Shown here one piece after another: positions 22,537 to 30,969 of a DNA stretch of 64,000 nucleotides (position 1 is the stretch's first letter; every line of letters begins with the position of its first letter). This DNA comes from an uncultured Oscillospiraceae bacterium (GTDB lineage: Bacteria; Bacillota; Clostridia; Oscillospirales; Oscillospiraceae): positions 39,234-103,233 of the forward strand of contig CANQSF010000006.1 in the NCBI GenBank assembly GCA_947626345.1, written 5' to 3'. The translations under genes and the position numbers were made by a program. A model generated the notes under the pieces. The model was not told where the DNA came from, made no database searches, and was given only the letters and a program-made list of their open reading frames with translations.

Positions 22537-23116
22537 AGAGCGGTACCAACGGGCGTTCTCCACGCTCCACGCCTCCGGGAATTTCATGGAGGTCAAAACG
22601 ATGGATAAGAAAAGCAGTAGGAGATATATCCCCCGCCTCGCCGCCGTGTGCGCGGCGGTGGCGCTGACGCTGGCCATGGCCACGGCGGCCTACGCCGCCG
22701 ACGTGGGCGGCATCAAGCGCACCGTCCAGGTGTGGCTGCACGGCGAGCTGACCAACGCCACCCTGGACATCCGGGGCGACGAGTATACGCTGGACTATAC
22801 CGACAGCCTGGGCCAGGTCCAGGAGCGGGGTGGCGGCGGGATCGTCATCGGGCCGGACGGCTCGGAGCGGCCCATGACCGAGGAGGAGTTCATGGAGCAG
22901 CTGGACATGCCGGAGGTGGAGTACGGCGAGGACGGCTCCGTCACCGTCTGGTGGCGCGGCCAGAAGCTGGACATCACCGACCGGTTTGAAAACGGCGTCT
23001 GTTACGTCCAGCTCAGAGACGGCGGGGAGACGCTCTATCTGACCGTCAAGTATGACGACAGCTACGCTGCCAGTCCCCACAGCTACCCGGACCCCGACAC
23101 GTTCAGCGCCGGCTGA
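22526..23116 (+). CDS. Putative anti-sigma factor for the adjacent ECF sigma
   Basis: 196 residues. A cytosolic N-terminus (MTNKERYQRAFSTLHAS) resembles the short sigma-binding helix of clostridial anti-sigma factors. A basic patch and one transmembrane helix (about 38-58, ending ATAAYAA) follow. The rest is an extracytoplasmic domain with beta-strand-rich, acidic sequence. Overlap with the sigma gene indicates co-translation. No zinc-binding ZAS motif (HxxxCxxC) is visible, so it is not a canonical zinc anti-sigma factor. Role inferred from gene order, topology and the N-terminal pattern. Confidence 0.75.
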   Translation: MTNKERYQRAFSTLHASGNFMEVKTMDKKSSRRYIPRLAAVCAAVALTLAMATAAYAADVGGIKRTVQVWLHGELTNATLDIRGDEYTLDYTDSLGQVQERGGGGIVIGPDGSERPMTEEEFMEQLDMPEVEYGEDGSVTVWWRGQKLDITDRFENGVCYVQLRDGGETLYLTVKYDDSYAASPHSYPDPDTFSAG

Positions 23117-23170
23117 CGCTTTTTTCGCCGCCGACCGCCTTCGACGGCATCTGACAGCGCAAATACCGTA

Positions 23171-23208
23171 AAATCACACCGTACAGTCCTGTGCGGTGTG
23201 ATTTTTTT
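23171..23208 (+). terminator. Hairpin with U-tract between the ECF operon and spoIIAA
   Basis: Perfect 10-bp stem (23172-23181 with 23194-23203) then a T7 run. It most simply terminates the ECF operon, but it lies only 25 bases before the spoIIAA start, leaving little space for a spoIIA promoter after it. Confidence 0.7.
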
Positions 23209-23232
23209 GCGGACAAGCAGGAGGAGAGAAAT

Positions 23233-23541
23233 ATGAAGGTGTTATCGAGCTATCAGGACGGAAAGCTGACCCTGCATCTGAAGGGGGAGCTGGACCACCA
23301 CGAGGCGTCGGCGGCGCTGCGGAAGATCGGCCGGGTCCTGGACGACTATCTGCCCCAGGACTGCGTCATCGACATGGAGGGGCTCACCTTCATGGACTCC
23401 TCCGGCATCGCCCTGATCCTGAAGATCTCCCGGCTCATGACGGAGACCGGCGGCCGGGCCTGGGTGGAGAACGCCCGCCGGCAGCCCCTGCGGGTCATCG
23501 ACGCGTCGGGGATCGACCGGATGATCAAGGTCGTCGTTTGA
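23233..23541 (+). CDS. spoIIAA: Anti-sigma F factor antagonist
   Basis: 102 residues, a single STAS domain. The phosphorylatable serine lies in FMDSSGIA (residues about 53-60, with Ser56/57 matching the SpoIIAB target). In its unphosphorylated form SpoIIAA displaces SpoIIAB from sigma-F in the forespore. AGGAGGAG precedes the ATG by ~8 bases. It is the first gene of the spoIIA operon, but is separated from spoIIAB by a ~125-base gap filled by a palindromic repeat. No clear sigma-H promoter could be recognised upstream. Confidence 0.93.
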   Translation: MKVLSSYQDGKLTLHLKGELDHHEASAALRKIGRVLDDYLPQDCVIDMEGLTFMDSSGIALILKISRLMTETGGRAWVENARRQPLRVIDASGIDRMIKVVV

Positions 23542-23556
23542 ACGACGCCATATCGA

Positions 23557-23644
23557 GAGCCTCCCCTGTGCAAGTGGGTGGGCCGTTACGATCCCCGGTC
23601 ATCGCTATGCGCTGACCGCCCCCTTTGGCAAGGGGGCCTTATCA
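23557..23644 (+). repeat. Degenerate palindromic repeat inside the spoIIA operon
   Basis: Contains GCCTCCCCTGTGCAAG, a GGTCATCGCTATGCGCTGACC hairpin region and CCCCCTTTGGCAAGGGGG, the same modules as the repeats at 21833 and 36026. It lies between spoIIAA and spoIIAB; its 3' end is 22 bases before the spoIIAB start. Confidence 0.7.
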
Positions 23645-23666
23645 GGAAGTTTTGGAGGACATACAT

Positions 23667-24104
23667 ATGAAACAGCGCAACTACATAAAAATGGAATTCC
23701 CCGCCCGCAGCGTGAATGAGGGCTTCGCCCGGGCGGCGGCCGCCGCCTTCGCCGCCCAGATGGACCCCACCATGGACGTGCTGGGGGACATCCGCACCGC
23801 CGTCAGCGAGGCGGTGACCAACGCCATCGTCCACGCCTACCCGGACAGCGCCGGGCCGGTGCAGATGCGCCTGCGCATCCTGGAGGGGGACCAGCTGGAG
23901 ATCGTGATCCGGGACCGGGGCCGGGGCATCCCGGACGTGAAAAAGGCCATGGAGCCCATGTACACCACCGGCGGCGAGGAGCGCAGCGGCATGGGCTTCA
24001 CCATCATGGCCAGCTTTATGGACAGCCTGCGGGTGCGCTCGTCGCCGGAGAAGGGCACCGCGGTGACCATGCGCAAGCGCATCCGCACGAAGGCGGAAGA
24101 GTAA
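23667..24104 (+). CDS. spoIIAB: Anti-sigma F factor, serine kinase
   Basis: 145 residues, GHKL ATPase/kinase fold. The N box is SEAVTNAIVHAYP (about residue 50), the G1 box IRDRGRGIPDV and the G2 box RSGMGFTIM. It binds and holds sigma-F inactive and phosphorylates SpoIIAA. TTTTGGAGG lies 9 bases before the ATG. Its stop codon is followed directly by the TTG start of sigF, so kinase and sigma factor are stoichiometrically coupled. Length and motifs match Bacillus SpoIIAB. Confidence 0.95.
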   Translation: MKQRNYIKMEFPARSVNEGFARAAAAAFAAQMDPTMDVLGDIRTAVSEAVTNAIVHAYPDSAGPVQMRLRILEGDQLEIVIRDRGRGIPDVKKAMEPMYTTGGEERSGMGFTIMASFMDSLRVRSSPEKGTAVTMRKRIRTKAEE

Positions 24105-24809
24105 TTGGACGAGACCATCACCCTTCTGCGGGCGGCCCAGGCCGGGGACCGGGAGGCGGCCGGCCGGATGGTGGAGGAGAACGCGGGCCTCATCTGGAGC
24201 GTGGCCCGGCGGTATTTCGGCCGGGGGGTAGAGCCGGACGATCTGTATCAGCTGGGGTGTCTGGGCTTTCTGAAGGCCATCGACGGGTTCGACGAGCGCT
24301 ATGGGACCCGCTTCTCCACCTACGCCGTGCCCAAGATCTCCGGGGAGATCCGCCGGTTTCTCCGGGATGACGGGGCGGTGAAGGTGAGCCGGGGCATCAA
24401 GGAGCGGGCGGCGGCCGTGCGGGCGTGCCGCAAGGCGCTGGAGCAGGACCTAGGCCGGGACCCCACCGTGTCGGAGCTGGCGGCGGCCACGGGCCTGGCC
24501 CCGGAGGATATCGCCGTGGCGGAGACGGCCACCGTGCCCCTGGAATCCCTGCAGCAGCCCGCCGGGGAGGACGGCCTGGCCCTGGAGCAGGTGCTGGGGG
24601 ACTGGACGGAGGAGGACCGGCTGGTGGAGGTCATGTCCCTGCGCCAGGCCATCGGCCAGCTGCCGGAGAAGGAGCGGCAGGTGGTGTTTTTGCGGTTTTA
24701 TCACGGCATGACCCAGGAGCGGGCCAGCCGGGTGCTGGACGTCAGCCAGGTGCAGGTGTCCCGGCTGGAGCGCCGGGCGGTGAAAAAGCTGCGGGAGCTG
24801 CTGGAATGA
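24105..24809 (+). CDS. sigF: RNA polymerase sigma-F factor
   Basis: 234 residues, first forespore-specific sigma factor. Region 2 is clear (NAGLIWSVARRYFGRGVEPDDLYQLGCLGFLKAIDGFDERYGTRFSTYA pattern, split across residues about 25-75), with the -10 recognition helix PKISGEIRRFLRDDG. Region 3 and region 4 follow (LPEKERQVVFLRFYHGMTQERASRVLDVSQVQVSRLERRA). The TTG start codon follows the spoIIAB TAA with no spacer, implying translational coupling. A terminator ends the operon immediately after the stop. Confidence 0.95.
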   Translation: MDETITLLRAAQAGDREAAGRMVEENAGLIWSVARRYFGRGVEPDDLYQLGCLGFLKAIDGFDERYGTRFSTYAVPKISGEIRRFLRDDGAVKVSRGIKERAAAVRACRKALEQDLGRDPTVSELAAATGLAPEDIAVAETATVPLESLQQPAGEDGLALEQVLGDWTEEDRLVEVMSLRQAIGQLPEKERQVVFLRFYHGMTQERASRVLDVSQVQVSRLERRAVKKLRELLE

Positions 24810-24847
24810 GAGCCCGCCCGGACCCAGGTCCGGGGCGGGCTCATTTT
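24809..24847 (+). terminator. Rho-independent terminator of the spoIIA operon
   Basis: About 15-bp GC-rich stem (GAGCCCGCC-GGACC with GGTCC-GGCGGGCTC, small mismatch) followed by ATTTTG. Confidence 0.75.
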
Positions 24848-24937
24848 GCGCCGCGCCGTTGCAATCGGCGGGAGAATGTGATATAAATATCGTATCATTC
24901 TATGCCGCGAAAGCGGCGGGAGGGAGGAAGAAGGAAC

Positions 24938-26317
24938 ATGAAAAAGAGCGTTCGCGGCCTGGCGCTGGCGCTGACCGTGGTCATGCTCCTGGCGGCGATG
25001 ACCGTGCCCGCATGGGCGGCCGGCGGGCAGGAGGATGCCGACAGCCTGGATGAGCTGGAGTTTTCCTTTGAAGAGACGGTCCTGGTGGACAACGACGACA
25101 TCTATATGGCCCTGCAGGAATTCGACCCCGATGGCAGATACGGCCCGTCCTTCAGCGTGGAGCTGGAAAACCGCACCGACCGGCCGCTGCAGTTCTCCAT
25201 GACCTGGTGCGCCATCGACGAGGTGGTGTGCCCCGGCTATTGGAGCGAAAAGGTGGCCGCGGGCAAGAAGGCCTACAGCGAGATCAGCTGGTACGCCGAG
25301 GATCTGGCCGCCAACGGCATCAACTACATCGAGACCGTGGAGGCCGGGCTGTGGGTCTATGACGCCGACGACCTCTCCGCCGACGATATCTATGACGGGA
25401 AGGTCAGCTGGTCCGTGCCCAACTCCGGCACGGAGATCCCCTCCGCGGAGCTGATCGAGTCCGAGAACGGCTACGATCCCATCGTGCTGCTGCGGGGCCT
25501 GGATATGGCGTTCCTGGACTTTGACGCCGACTCCGATCTTGGCCCCACCATCACCTTCCTGTTCGCCAACCGGTCCGATATGGACCTGACGGTGAGCGCC
25601 GAGGACGTGTCCGTCAACGGGGTGATGTGCGATCCCCTCTGGGCCGAGACCATCCCCGCCGGCAAAGTGGCCTACGGCCGCTGCTACTGGTGGGAGGACG
25701 ATCTGGCCGACGCCCGGATCGACGCCATGGAGACGGTGGAGATGCCCATCGAGGTCTATGACGAGGCCACCTATGACACCCTGGCCGAATTCACCATCGA
25801 GCTGGACCTGGCGGCCCCGGGCGAGCTGATCGGCCGGGAAGGCGACGCGGAGATCCCCGTGGAGGCCGAGGAGCACGACGGCTACGTCGGCGACCAGATG
25901 CGCACGGCGTTTTTCGACTTCACCGTGAACGGTGCGCTGTTCTACGACGAGTATTTCGGCTACGTCCCCTCCGAGGGGAACACCCTGGTGGCGGTGGATG
26001 TGACGGTCTATAACTACACCGACACGAGCGTGCCCATGTTCGACACCGACTTCCAGGTGGGCTGGGGCCCCGGCGAGGACGAGTTTGCCGTGCCCGTGAC
26101 CACCGCCCGGGACGGCTATCCCAACACCGGCGTGGACCCGGTGGGGGAGATGCTCCCGGAGACCTACTCCGTGGGCATCCACCAGAGCCGCGAGGGCATC
26201 CTGCTGTACGAGGTGCCCCAGGACATCCCGGACTTCGCGCTGGGTTACCAGGAGGCCTATGACGACGACACCACCGGCGACACCTATTTCGTCTACTTCA
26301 GCCCTGAGCAGCAGTGA
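24938..26317 (+). CDS. Secreted protein with two internal repeats and a DUF4352-like C-terminal domain
   Basis: 459 residues. A signal peptide ends around VPAWAA (about residue 27), and no lipobox or transmembrane segment follows, so the protein is probably exported. Two acidic beta-rich repeats of about 130 residues share the pattern [Y/N]D-(I/P)...D-D-GP(S/T)-(F/T)-L-NR-D, then a Val-C-P/DP-W-E-AGK-AY segment (about residues 45-160 and 170-290). The C-terminal ~150 residues (FDFTVNGALFYDEY...NTLVAVDVTVYNYTDT) resemble DUF4352-type immunoglobulin-like domains. GGAAGAAGG precedes the ATG. Function unknown. Confidence 0.78.
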   Translation: MKKSVRGLALALTVVMLLAAMTVPAWAAGGQEDADSLDELEFSFEETVLVDNDDIYMALQEFDPDGRYGPSFSVELENRTDRPLQFSMTWCAIDEVVCPGYWSEKVAAGKKAYSEISWYAEDLAANGINYIETVEAGLWVYDADDLSADDIYDGKVSWSVPNSGTEIPSAELIESENGYDPIVLLRGLDMAFLDFDADSDLGPTITFLFANRSDMDLTVSAEDVSVNGVMCDPLWAETIPAGKVAYGRCYWWEDDLADARIDAMETVEMPIEVYDEATYDTLAEFTIELDLAAPGELIGREGDAEIPVEAEEHDGYVGDQMRTAFFDFTVNGALFYDEYFGYVPSEGNTLVAVDVTVYNYTDTSVPMFDTDFQVGWGPGEDEFAVPVTTARDGYPNTGVDPVGEMLPETYSVGIHQSREGILLYEVPQDIPDFALGYQEAYDDDTTGDTYFVYFSPEQQ

Positions 26318-26333
26318 CGCCGGCCAGAACGAT

Positions 26334-26362
26334 CCCCGGGGACAGCTGTCCCCGGGGACTTT
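26334..26362 (+). terminator. Rho-independent terminator
   Basis: Perfect palindrome of 24 bases (12-bp arms, no loop; CCCCGGGGACAG then CTGTCCCCGGGG) followed by ACTTTT. It separates the secreted-protein gene from sdaAB, whose start is 14 bases on. Confidence 0.7.
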
Positions 26363-26375
26363 TCAGAGGTATGCT

Positions 26376-27041
26376 ATGAACATATTCGACATCATGGGCC
26401 CGGTGATGGTGGGCCCGTCCTCCTCCCATACCGCCGGCGCCGCCCGCATCGGGCTGACGGCCCGGCGGCTGCTGGGCAGCCAGCCGGTGAAGGCGGACAT
26501 CCTGCTGCACGGCTCCTTCGCCGCCACCGGCGCGGGCCACGGCACGGACCGGGCCATCGTGGCGGGGCTGCTGGGGATGCGGCCGGACGACGCCGCCCTC
26601 CCCCGGGCGCTGCGCATAGCGGAGCAGGAGGGGATGGCTGTGACCATCCGCGCCGGCCAAATGCGGGACGCCCACCCCAACACCGCCCTTCTCACCCTCA
26701 CCGACGGCGGCGGGCGGACCCTGTCCGTGTCCGCCTCCTCCCTGGGCGGCGGCCGCATCCGGGTCAACGCCATCGACGGGATGGAGGCGTCCTTCTCCGG
26801 GGAGTATCCCACCCTGATCATCCGCAACGAGGACCGGCCCGGCATCCTCTCGGAGATCACCCGGGTGCTGTATGAGCACAACGCCAACATCGCCACGGTG
26901 CAGCTGTACCGGGACCGGCGGGGCGGCCTGGCGGTGACGGTGATCGAGTGCGACGCGCCGCTGCCGGAGCGGCCCCGGGCGGAGCTGGCGGCGCTGGACG
27001 GGGTGGTGCGGTGCACCTATCTGGATATGGGGGAGGACTGA
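26376..27041 (+). CDS. sdaAB: L-serine dehydratase, iron-sulfur-dependent, beta subunit
   Basis: 221 residues. MNIFDIMGPVMVGPSSSHTAGAARIG is the signature of the beta chain, and the C-terminal 70 residues form an ACT domain (PTLIIRNEDRPGILSEITRVLYEHNANIATVQLYR). With the alpha chain it deaminates L-serine to pyruvate and ammonia. AGAGGT lies ~6 bases before the chosen ATG (26376). A terminator lies right upstream, so an unseen promoter or read-through must drive it. The alpha gene starts 3 bases after its stop. Confidence 0.95.
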   Translation: MNIFDIMGPVMVGPSSSHTAGAARIGLTARRLLGSQPVKADILLHGSFAATGAGHGTDRAIVAGLLGMRPDDAALPRALRIAEQEGMAVTIRAGQMRDAHPNTALLTLTDGGGRTLSVSASSLGGGRIRVNAIDGMEASFSGEYPTLIIRNEDRPGILSEITRVLYEHNANIATVQLYRDRRGGLAVTVIECDAPLPERPRAELAALDGVVRCTYLDMGED

Positions 27042-27044
27042 GAG

Positions 27045-27920
27045 ATGAGCTTCGTGTCGGTGAGCGCGCTGCTGGCGGCGGCGGAGAGAGAGCCCCTGTG
27101 GCAGGCGGTGCTGGACGACGACTGCCGGGACCGGGGCGTGGAGCGGTCGGAGAGCCTGGAGCGGATGGAGGCCCTGTGGCGGGCCATGGTCCGCTCCGCA
27201 AAGGAGTACGATGCGGCCCGGCGCTCCGCCAGCGGCCTGTCCGGCGGCCAGGGGGCGAAGATGGCGGCGGCCCAGTCCATCGGCGGGCCCTTTTTGCGGG
27301 ACGTGATCGCCACGGCCCTGATGGTGGGCGAGCAGAACGCCTGCATGGGCCGGATCGTGGCGGCCCCCACGGCGGGGGCCAGCGGGGTGATGCCCGCGGT
27401 GCTGCTGCCCCTGCGGGAGAGGGACGGCCTCGCCGACGAGACGATGGTCCAGTGCCTCTATGTGGCGGCGGGCTTCGGCCAGATCATCGCCGCCCGGGCC
27501 TCCATCTCCGGGGCGGAGGGCGGCTGTCAGGCGGAGATCGGCGCGGCCTCCGCCATGGCCGCCGCGGCGCTGGTCCACGCCCGGGGCGGGACGCCCCAGG
27601 CCATGGCCGCGGCGTGCGCCATGGCCCTGCAGAACGTGATGGGCCTGGTGTGCGACCCGGTGGCGGGCCTGGTGGAGGAGCCCTGCGTCAAGCGCAACGT
27701 GATGGGCGCCGTCAACGCCCTGGCCTGCGCCGATATGGCCCTGGCGGGGGTGGCCTCCGCCATCGGCTGCGACGAGGTGATCGACGCGGCCGCCGCGGTG
27801 GGGCGGCTCATGCCCGCCAGCCTGCGGGAGACGGGGGAGGGCGGGCTCGCCGCCACCGCCACCGCCCGGAGGATCGCCGAGAGCCTGGGCGGGGAGAGAC
27901 CGGGCCCGGCGGAGGGCTGA
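27045..27920 (+). CDS. sdaAA: L-serine dehydratase, iron-sulfur-dependent, alpha subunit
   Basis: 291 residues carrying the [4Fe-4S] site. The conserved cysteines are visible in GAEGGCQAEIG, MGLVCDPVAGLVEEPC and the first in NACMGRI, with the glycine-rich APTAGASG loop. The cluster acts as Lewis acid to remove the serine hydroxyl, giving pyruvate. Located immediately after sdaAB (3-base gap), so the pair forms the two-chain enzyme. It supplies pyruvate upstream of the butyrate operon that follows from its own promoter. Confidence 0.95.
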   Translation: MSFVSVSALLAAAEREPLWQAVLDDDCRDRGVERSESLERMEALWRAMVRSAKEYDAARRSASGLSGGQGAKMAAAQSIGGPFLRDVIATALMVGEQNACMGRIVAAPTAGASGVMPAVLLPLRERDGLADETMVQCLYVAAGFGQIIAARASISGAEGGCQAEIGAASAMAAAALVHARGGTPQAMAAACAMALQNVMGLVCDPVAGLVEEPCVKRNVMGAVNALACADMALAGVASAIGCDEVIDAAAAVGRLMPASLRETGEGGLAATATARRIAESLGGERPGPAEG

Positions 27921-27969
27921 AAAAGTGCATAAAAATCACGGAAAACGGCCTTTTCCCATGTGATTGCAC

Positions 27970-27998
27970 TTGAATATCGCGGCCCTCGACATTATAAT
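27970..27998 (+). promoter_or_regulatory. Strong promoter of the hbd-bcd-etfBA operon
   Basis: TTGAAT, 17-bp spacer and perfect TATAAT. The resulting leader is about 105 bases, contains a CCGGAGAGGAGCCGG-type hairpin near 28009, and ends in a TAGGAGG ribosome site. Confidence 0.75.
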
Positions 27999-28109
27999 AA
28001 CAATGGTCCGGAGAGGAGCCGGACCCGGCGTCACGTCTGTTTGCGCAGGACCAAGGGCGCCGTATTGCAAAAGGTCGATAAAAATTTAACATTTATAGGA
28101 GGAACCACA

Positions 28110-28946
28110 ATGAAAGTCGCAGTATTTGGCGCCGGCACCATGGGCAGCGGGATCGCCCAGGTCTTCGCCGCGAAGGGCCACACCGCCCTGATGTATGCCA
28201 GCTCCGTCGCCTCTGCCCAGAAGCATAAGGATAAGCTGGCCGCGTCCCTGGCCAAGCGTGTGGCCAAGGGCAAGATGACCCAGGAGGCCGTGGACGCCCT
28301 GCTGGCCAACGTGCTGGTGGAGGAGAAGTCCGCCTGCGCCGACGCCGATCTGGTGATCGAGTGCGTCAAGGAGGATATGCCCACCAAGAAGGCGCTGCTC
28401 CAGGAGCTGGACGAGCTGTGCAAGCCCGAGGCCATTTTCGCCTCCAACACCTCTTCCCTGTCCGTCACCGAGATGGGCCTGGGCCTGAAGCACCCGGTCA
28501 TCGGCATGCATTTCTTCAATCCCGTCCCCAGCATGAAGCTGGTGGAGGTCATCCGGGGCGCCAACACCACCCAGGAGACCTTTGAGTTCATCTTCAACCT
28601 GGCCCAGGAGATCGGCAAGGACCCCGTGGAGGTGGCCGAGGCTCCCGGCTTCGTGGTCAACAAGATCCTCATCCCCATGATCAACGAGGCCATCGGGCTG
28701 GTGGAGACCGGCGTCGCCTCCGTCTCCGACATCGACAAGGCCATGAAGCTGGGCGCCAACCACCCCATGGGCCCCTTGGAGCTGGGCGATTTCATCGGCC
28801 TGGACGTGTGCCTGGCCATCATGGAGACCCTGTACAACGAGACCGGCGACAGCAAGTACCGTCCCGCGCTGCTTCTCAAAAAGATGGTCCGCGGCGGCCT
28901 GCTGGGCCGCAAGTCCGGCAAGGGCTTTTACGATTACAGCAAATAA
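28110..28946 (+). CDS. hbd: 3-hydroxybutyryl-CoA dehydrogenase
   Basis: 278 residues. N-terminal Rossmann loop [12 protein letters not shown] (residues about 5-16), active-site SNTSSLS and [15 protein letters not shown] with the catalytic histidine, and C-terminal [12 protein letters not shown] and GLDVC-LA dimerisation helices. It interconverts acetoacetyl-CoA and (S)-3-hydroxybutyryl-CoA with NAD(P)H. TAGGAGG precedes the ATG by 8 bases. It is the first gene of a four-gene butyrate operon; the crotonase (crt) commonly found in such clusters is absent, so the dehydration step must be encoded elsewhere. Confidence 0.96.
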   Translation: MKVAVFGAGTMGSGIAQVFAAKGHTALMYASSVASAQKHKDKLAASLAKRVAKGKMTQEAVDALLANVLVEEKSACADADLVIECVKEDMPTKKALLQELDELCKPEAIFASNTSSLSVTEMGLGLKHPVIGMHFFNPVPSMKLVEVIRGANTTQETFEFIFNLAQEIGKDPVEVAEAPGFVVNKILIPMINEAIGLVETGVASVSDIDKAMKLGANHPMGPLELGDFIGLDVCLAIMETLYNETGDSKYRPALLLKKMVRGGLLGRKSGKGFYDYSK

Positions 28947-28966
28947 CGCTTTGAAGGAGTACTATC

Positions 28967-30130
28967 ATGGATTTTCATCTGAGTAAAGAGCAGCTGATGC
29001 TCCGCAAGATGTACCGGGACTTCGCCGAAAACGAAGTCAAGCCCCTGGCCGAGGAGGTCGACGAGACCGAGGAGTTCCCCATGGAGACCGTCAAGAAGAT
29101 GGGCGAGCTGGGCATGATGGGCATCTACTTCCCCAAGGAGTACGGCGGCGCCGGCGGCGACGTGCTGAGCTACGCCATGTGCGTGGAGGAGCTGGCCAAG
29201 GTCTGCGGCACCACCGCGGTCATCGTCTCGGCCCACACCTCCCTGTGCTGCGCCCCCATCTTTGAGCACGGCACCGAGGAGCAGAAGCGCAAGTATCTGC
29301 CCGACCTGCTGAGCGGCAAAAAGATCGGCGCCTTCGGCCTGACCGAGCCCGGCGCCGGCACCGACGCCCAGGGCCAGCAGACCACCGCCGTGCTGGACGA
29401 GTCCGGCGAGAACTATATCCTCAACGGCTCCAAGATCTTCATCACCAACGCCGGCTTCGCCGATGTGTTCATCGTCATCGCCGTCACCGGCAAGACCACC
29501 AACAAGCGCGGCAAGCCCATCAAGGAGATCTCCGCCTTCATCGTGGAGCGTACCTTCCCCGGCTTCAGCGTGGGCAAGCATGAGAAGAAGATGGGCATCC
29601 GCGGCTCCTCCACCTGTGAGCTGGTGTTCGAGGACTGCATCGTGCCCAAGGCCAACCTCCTGGGCAAGATCGGCCAGGGCTTCAAGATCGCCATGCAGAC
29701 CCTGGACGGCGGCCGTATCGGCATCGCCGCGCAGGCCCTGGGCCTGGGCGAGGGCGCTGTGAACGAGGCCATCAAGTACACCAAGGAGCGCGTCCAGTTC
29801 GGCAAGCGCATCAGCCAGTTCCAGAACACCCAGTTCCAGCTGGCCGATATGCACACCCGCATGCAGGCCGCCCAGTTCCTGGTATACTCCGCCGCCTGCA
29901 AGAAGCAGAACCACGAGGATTACTCCATGGACGCGGCCATGGCCAAGCTGTTCGCGGCCGAGGCCGCCAGCGACGTGACCCGCCGGGCCGTGCAGCTGTT
30001 CGGCGGCTACGGCTACACCCGTGAGTACCCGGTGGAGCGCATGATGCGCGACGCCAAGATCACCGAGATCTATGAGGGCACTTCCGAGGTCCAGCGCATG
30101 GTCATCTCCAGCCATCTGGGCGTCAACTAA
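28967..30130 (+). CDS. bcd: Butyryl-CoA dehydrogenase (short-chain acyl-CoA dehydrogenase)
   Basis: 387 residues, FAD acyl-CoA dehydrogenase. Landmarks: GAFGLTEPGAGTDAQ (FAD/substrate binding), ITNAGFADVFIV, RGSSTCELVFEDC and the catalytic base Glu370 in YEGTSEVQRMVIS. Reduces crotonyl-CoA to butyryl-CoA. Immediately followed by etfB and etfA, the arrangement of the electron-bifurcating Bcd-EtfAB complex, which couples this step to ferredoxin reduction by NADH. GAAGGAG precedes the ATG by ~8 bases. Bifurcation is inferred from gene order, not visible in Bcd itself. Confidence 0.96.
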   Translation: MDFHLSKEQLMLRKMYRDFAENEVKPLAEEVDETEEFPMETVKKMGELGMMGIYFPKEYGGAGGDVLSYAMCVEELAKVCGTTAVIVSAHTSLCCAPIFEHGTEEQKRKYLPDLLSGKKIGAFGLTEPGAGTDAQGQQTTAVLDESGENYILNGSKIFITNAGFADVFIVIAVTGKTTNKRGKPIKEISAFIVERTFPGFSVGKHEKKMGIRGSSTCELVFEDCIVPKANLLGKIGQGFKIAMQTLDGGRIGIAAQALGLGEGAVNEAIKYTKERVQFGKRISQFQNTQFQLADMHTRMQAAQFLVYSAACKKQNHEDYSMDAAMAKLFAAEAASDVTRRAVQLFGGYGYTREYPVERMMRDAKITEIYEGTSEVQRMVISSHLGVN

Positions 30131-30151
30131 GTCAGGAGGGAAAGGTTAGAA

Positions 30152-30952
30152 ATGAAAGTTATCGTATGTGTGAAGCAGGTGCCCGACACCTCCGGCAAGG
30201 TGGCGGTGAATCCGGACGGCACGCTGAACCGCGCGTCTATGGAGACCATCACCAACCCGGACGACATGAACGCCGTGGAGGCTGCCCTGAAGCTGAAGGA
30301 TGAGACGGGCTGCAAGGTGATCGTGGTGACCATGGGTCCCCCTCCCGCGGAGGGGATGCTGCGCGAGCTGCTGGCCATGGGCGCGGACGAGGGGTACCTC
30401 ATCTCCGGCCGAGAGTTCGGCGGCAGCGATACCTACGCCACCTCTCAGATCGTGGCGGCGGGCGTGAACAAGATCGGCGTGGAGAAGGGCGACATCGTGA
30501 TGTGCGGCCGCCAGGCCATCGACGGCGACACGGCCCAGGTGGGCCCGCAGATCGCGGAGAAGCTGCACCTGCCCCAGGTGACCTACGCCGCGGACATCCA
30601 CAAGGACGGGGACGACATCACCGTCAAGCGGATGCTGGAGGACGGCTACATGACCATCAAGGTGAAGACGCCGTGCCTGCTGACCTGCATCAAGGAGCTG
30701 AACAAGCCCCGGTACATGTCCGTGGGCGGGATCTTCGAGGCCTACAGCAAGCCGGTGACGGTGCTGGACTACGAGGCGCTGAAGGACGATCCTCTGATCG
30801 ACCCGACCACCATCGGCCTGAAGGGGTCCCCGACCAACATCCTGGTATCGTTCACGCCGCCGCAGAAGGGCGCGGGCATGATGCTGGAAGGCGCGGACAT
30901 GGGCACGTGCGAGAAGCTGGCAGGCATCCTGGCCGGCAAGCACATCATCTGA
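30152..30952 (+). CDS. etfB: Electron transfer flavoprotein, beta subunit
   Basis: 266 residues. Opens VCVKQVPDTSGKVAVNPDG, has the nucleotide-binding VTMGPPPAEGMLRELLAMGADE segment, and the family signature RQAIDGDTAQVGPQIAEKL at about residues 119-137. Together with EtfA it transfers electrons to Bcd, and in clostridial bifurcating complexes EtfB holds the bifurcating FAD. Start by AGGAGGG ~12 bases upstream. It lies between bcd and etfA with short gaps, which fits stoichiometric expression. Confidence 0.96.
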   Translation: MKVIVCVKQVPDTSGKVAVNPDGTLNRASMETITNPDDMNAVEAALKLKDETGCKVIVVTMGPPPAEGMLRELLAMGADEGYLISGREFGGSDTYATSQIVAAGVNKIGVEKGDIVMCGRQAIDGDTAQVGPQIAEKLHLPQVTYAADIHKDGDDITVKRMLEDGYMTIKVKTPCLLTCIKELNKPRYMSVGGIFEAYSKPVTVLDYEALKDDPLIDPTTIGLKGSPTNILVSFTPPQKGAGMMLEGADMGTCEKLAGILAGKHII

Positions 30953-30969
30953 GAGAGGAGTAAGAGGAA

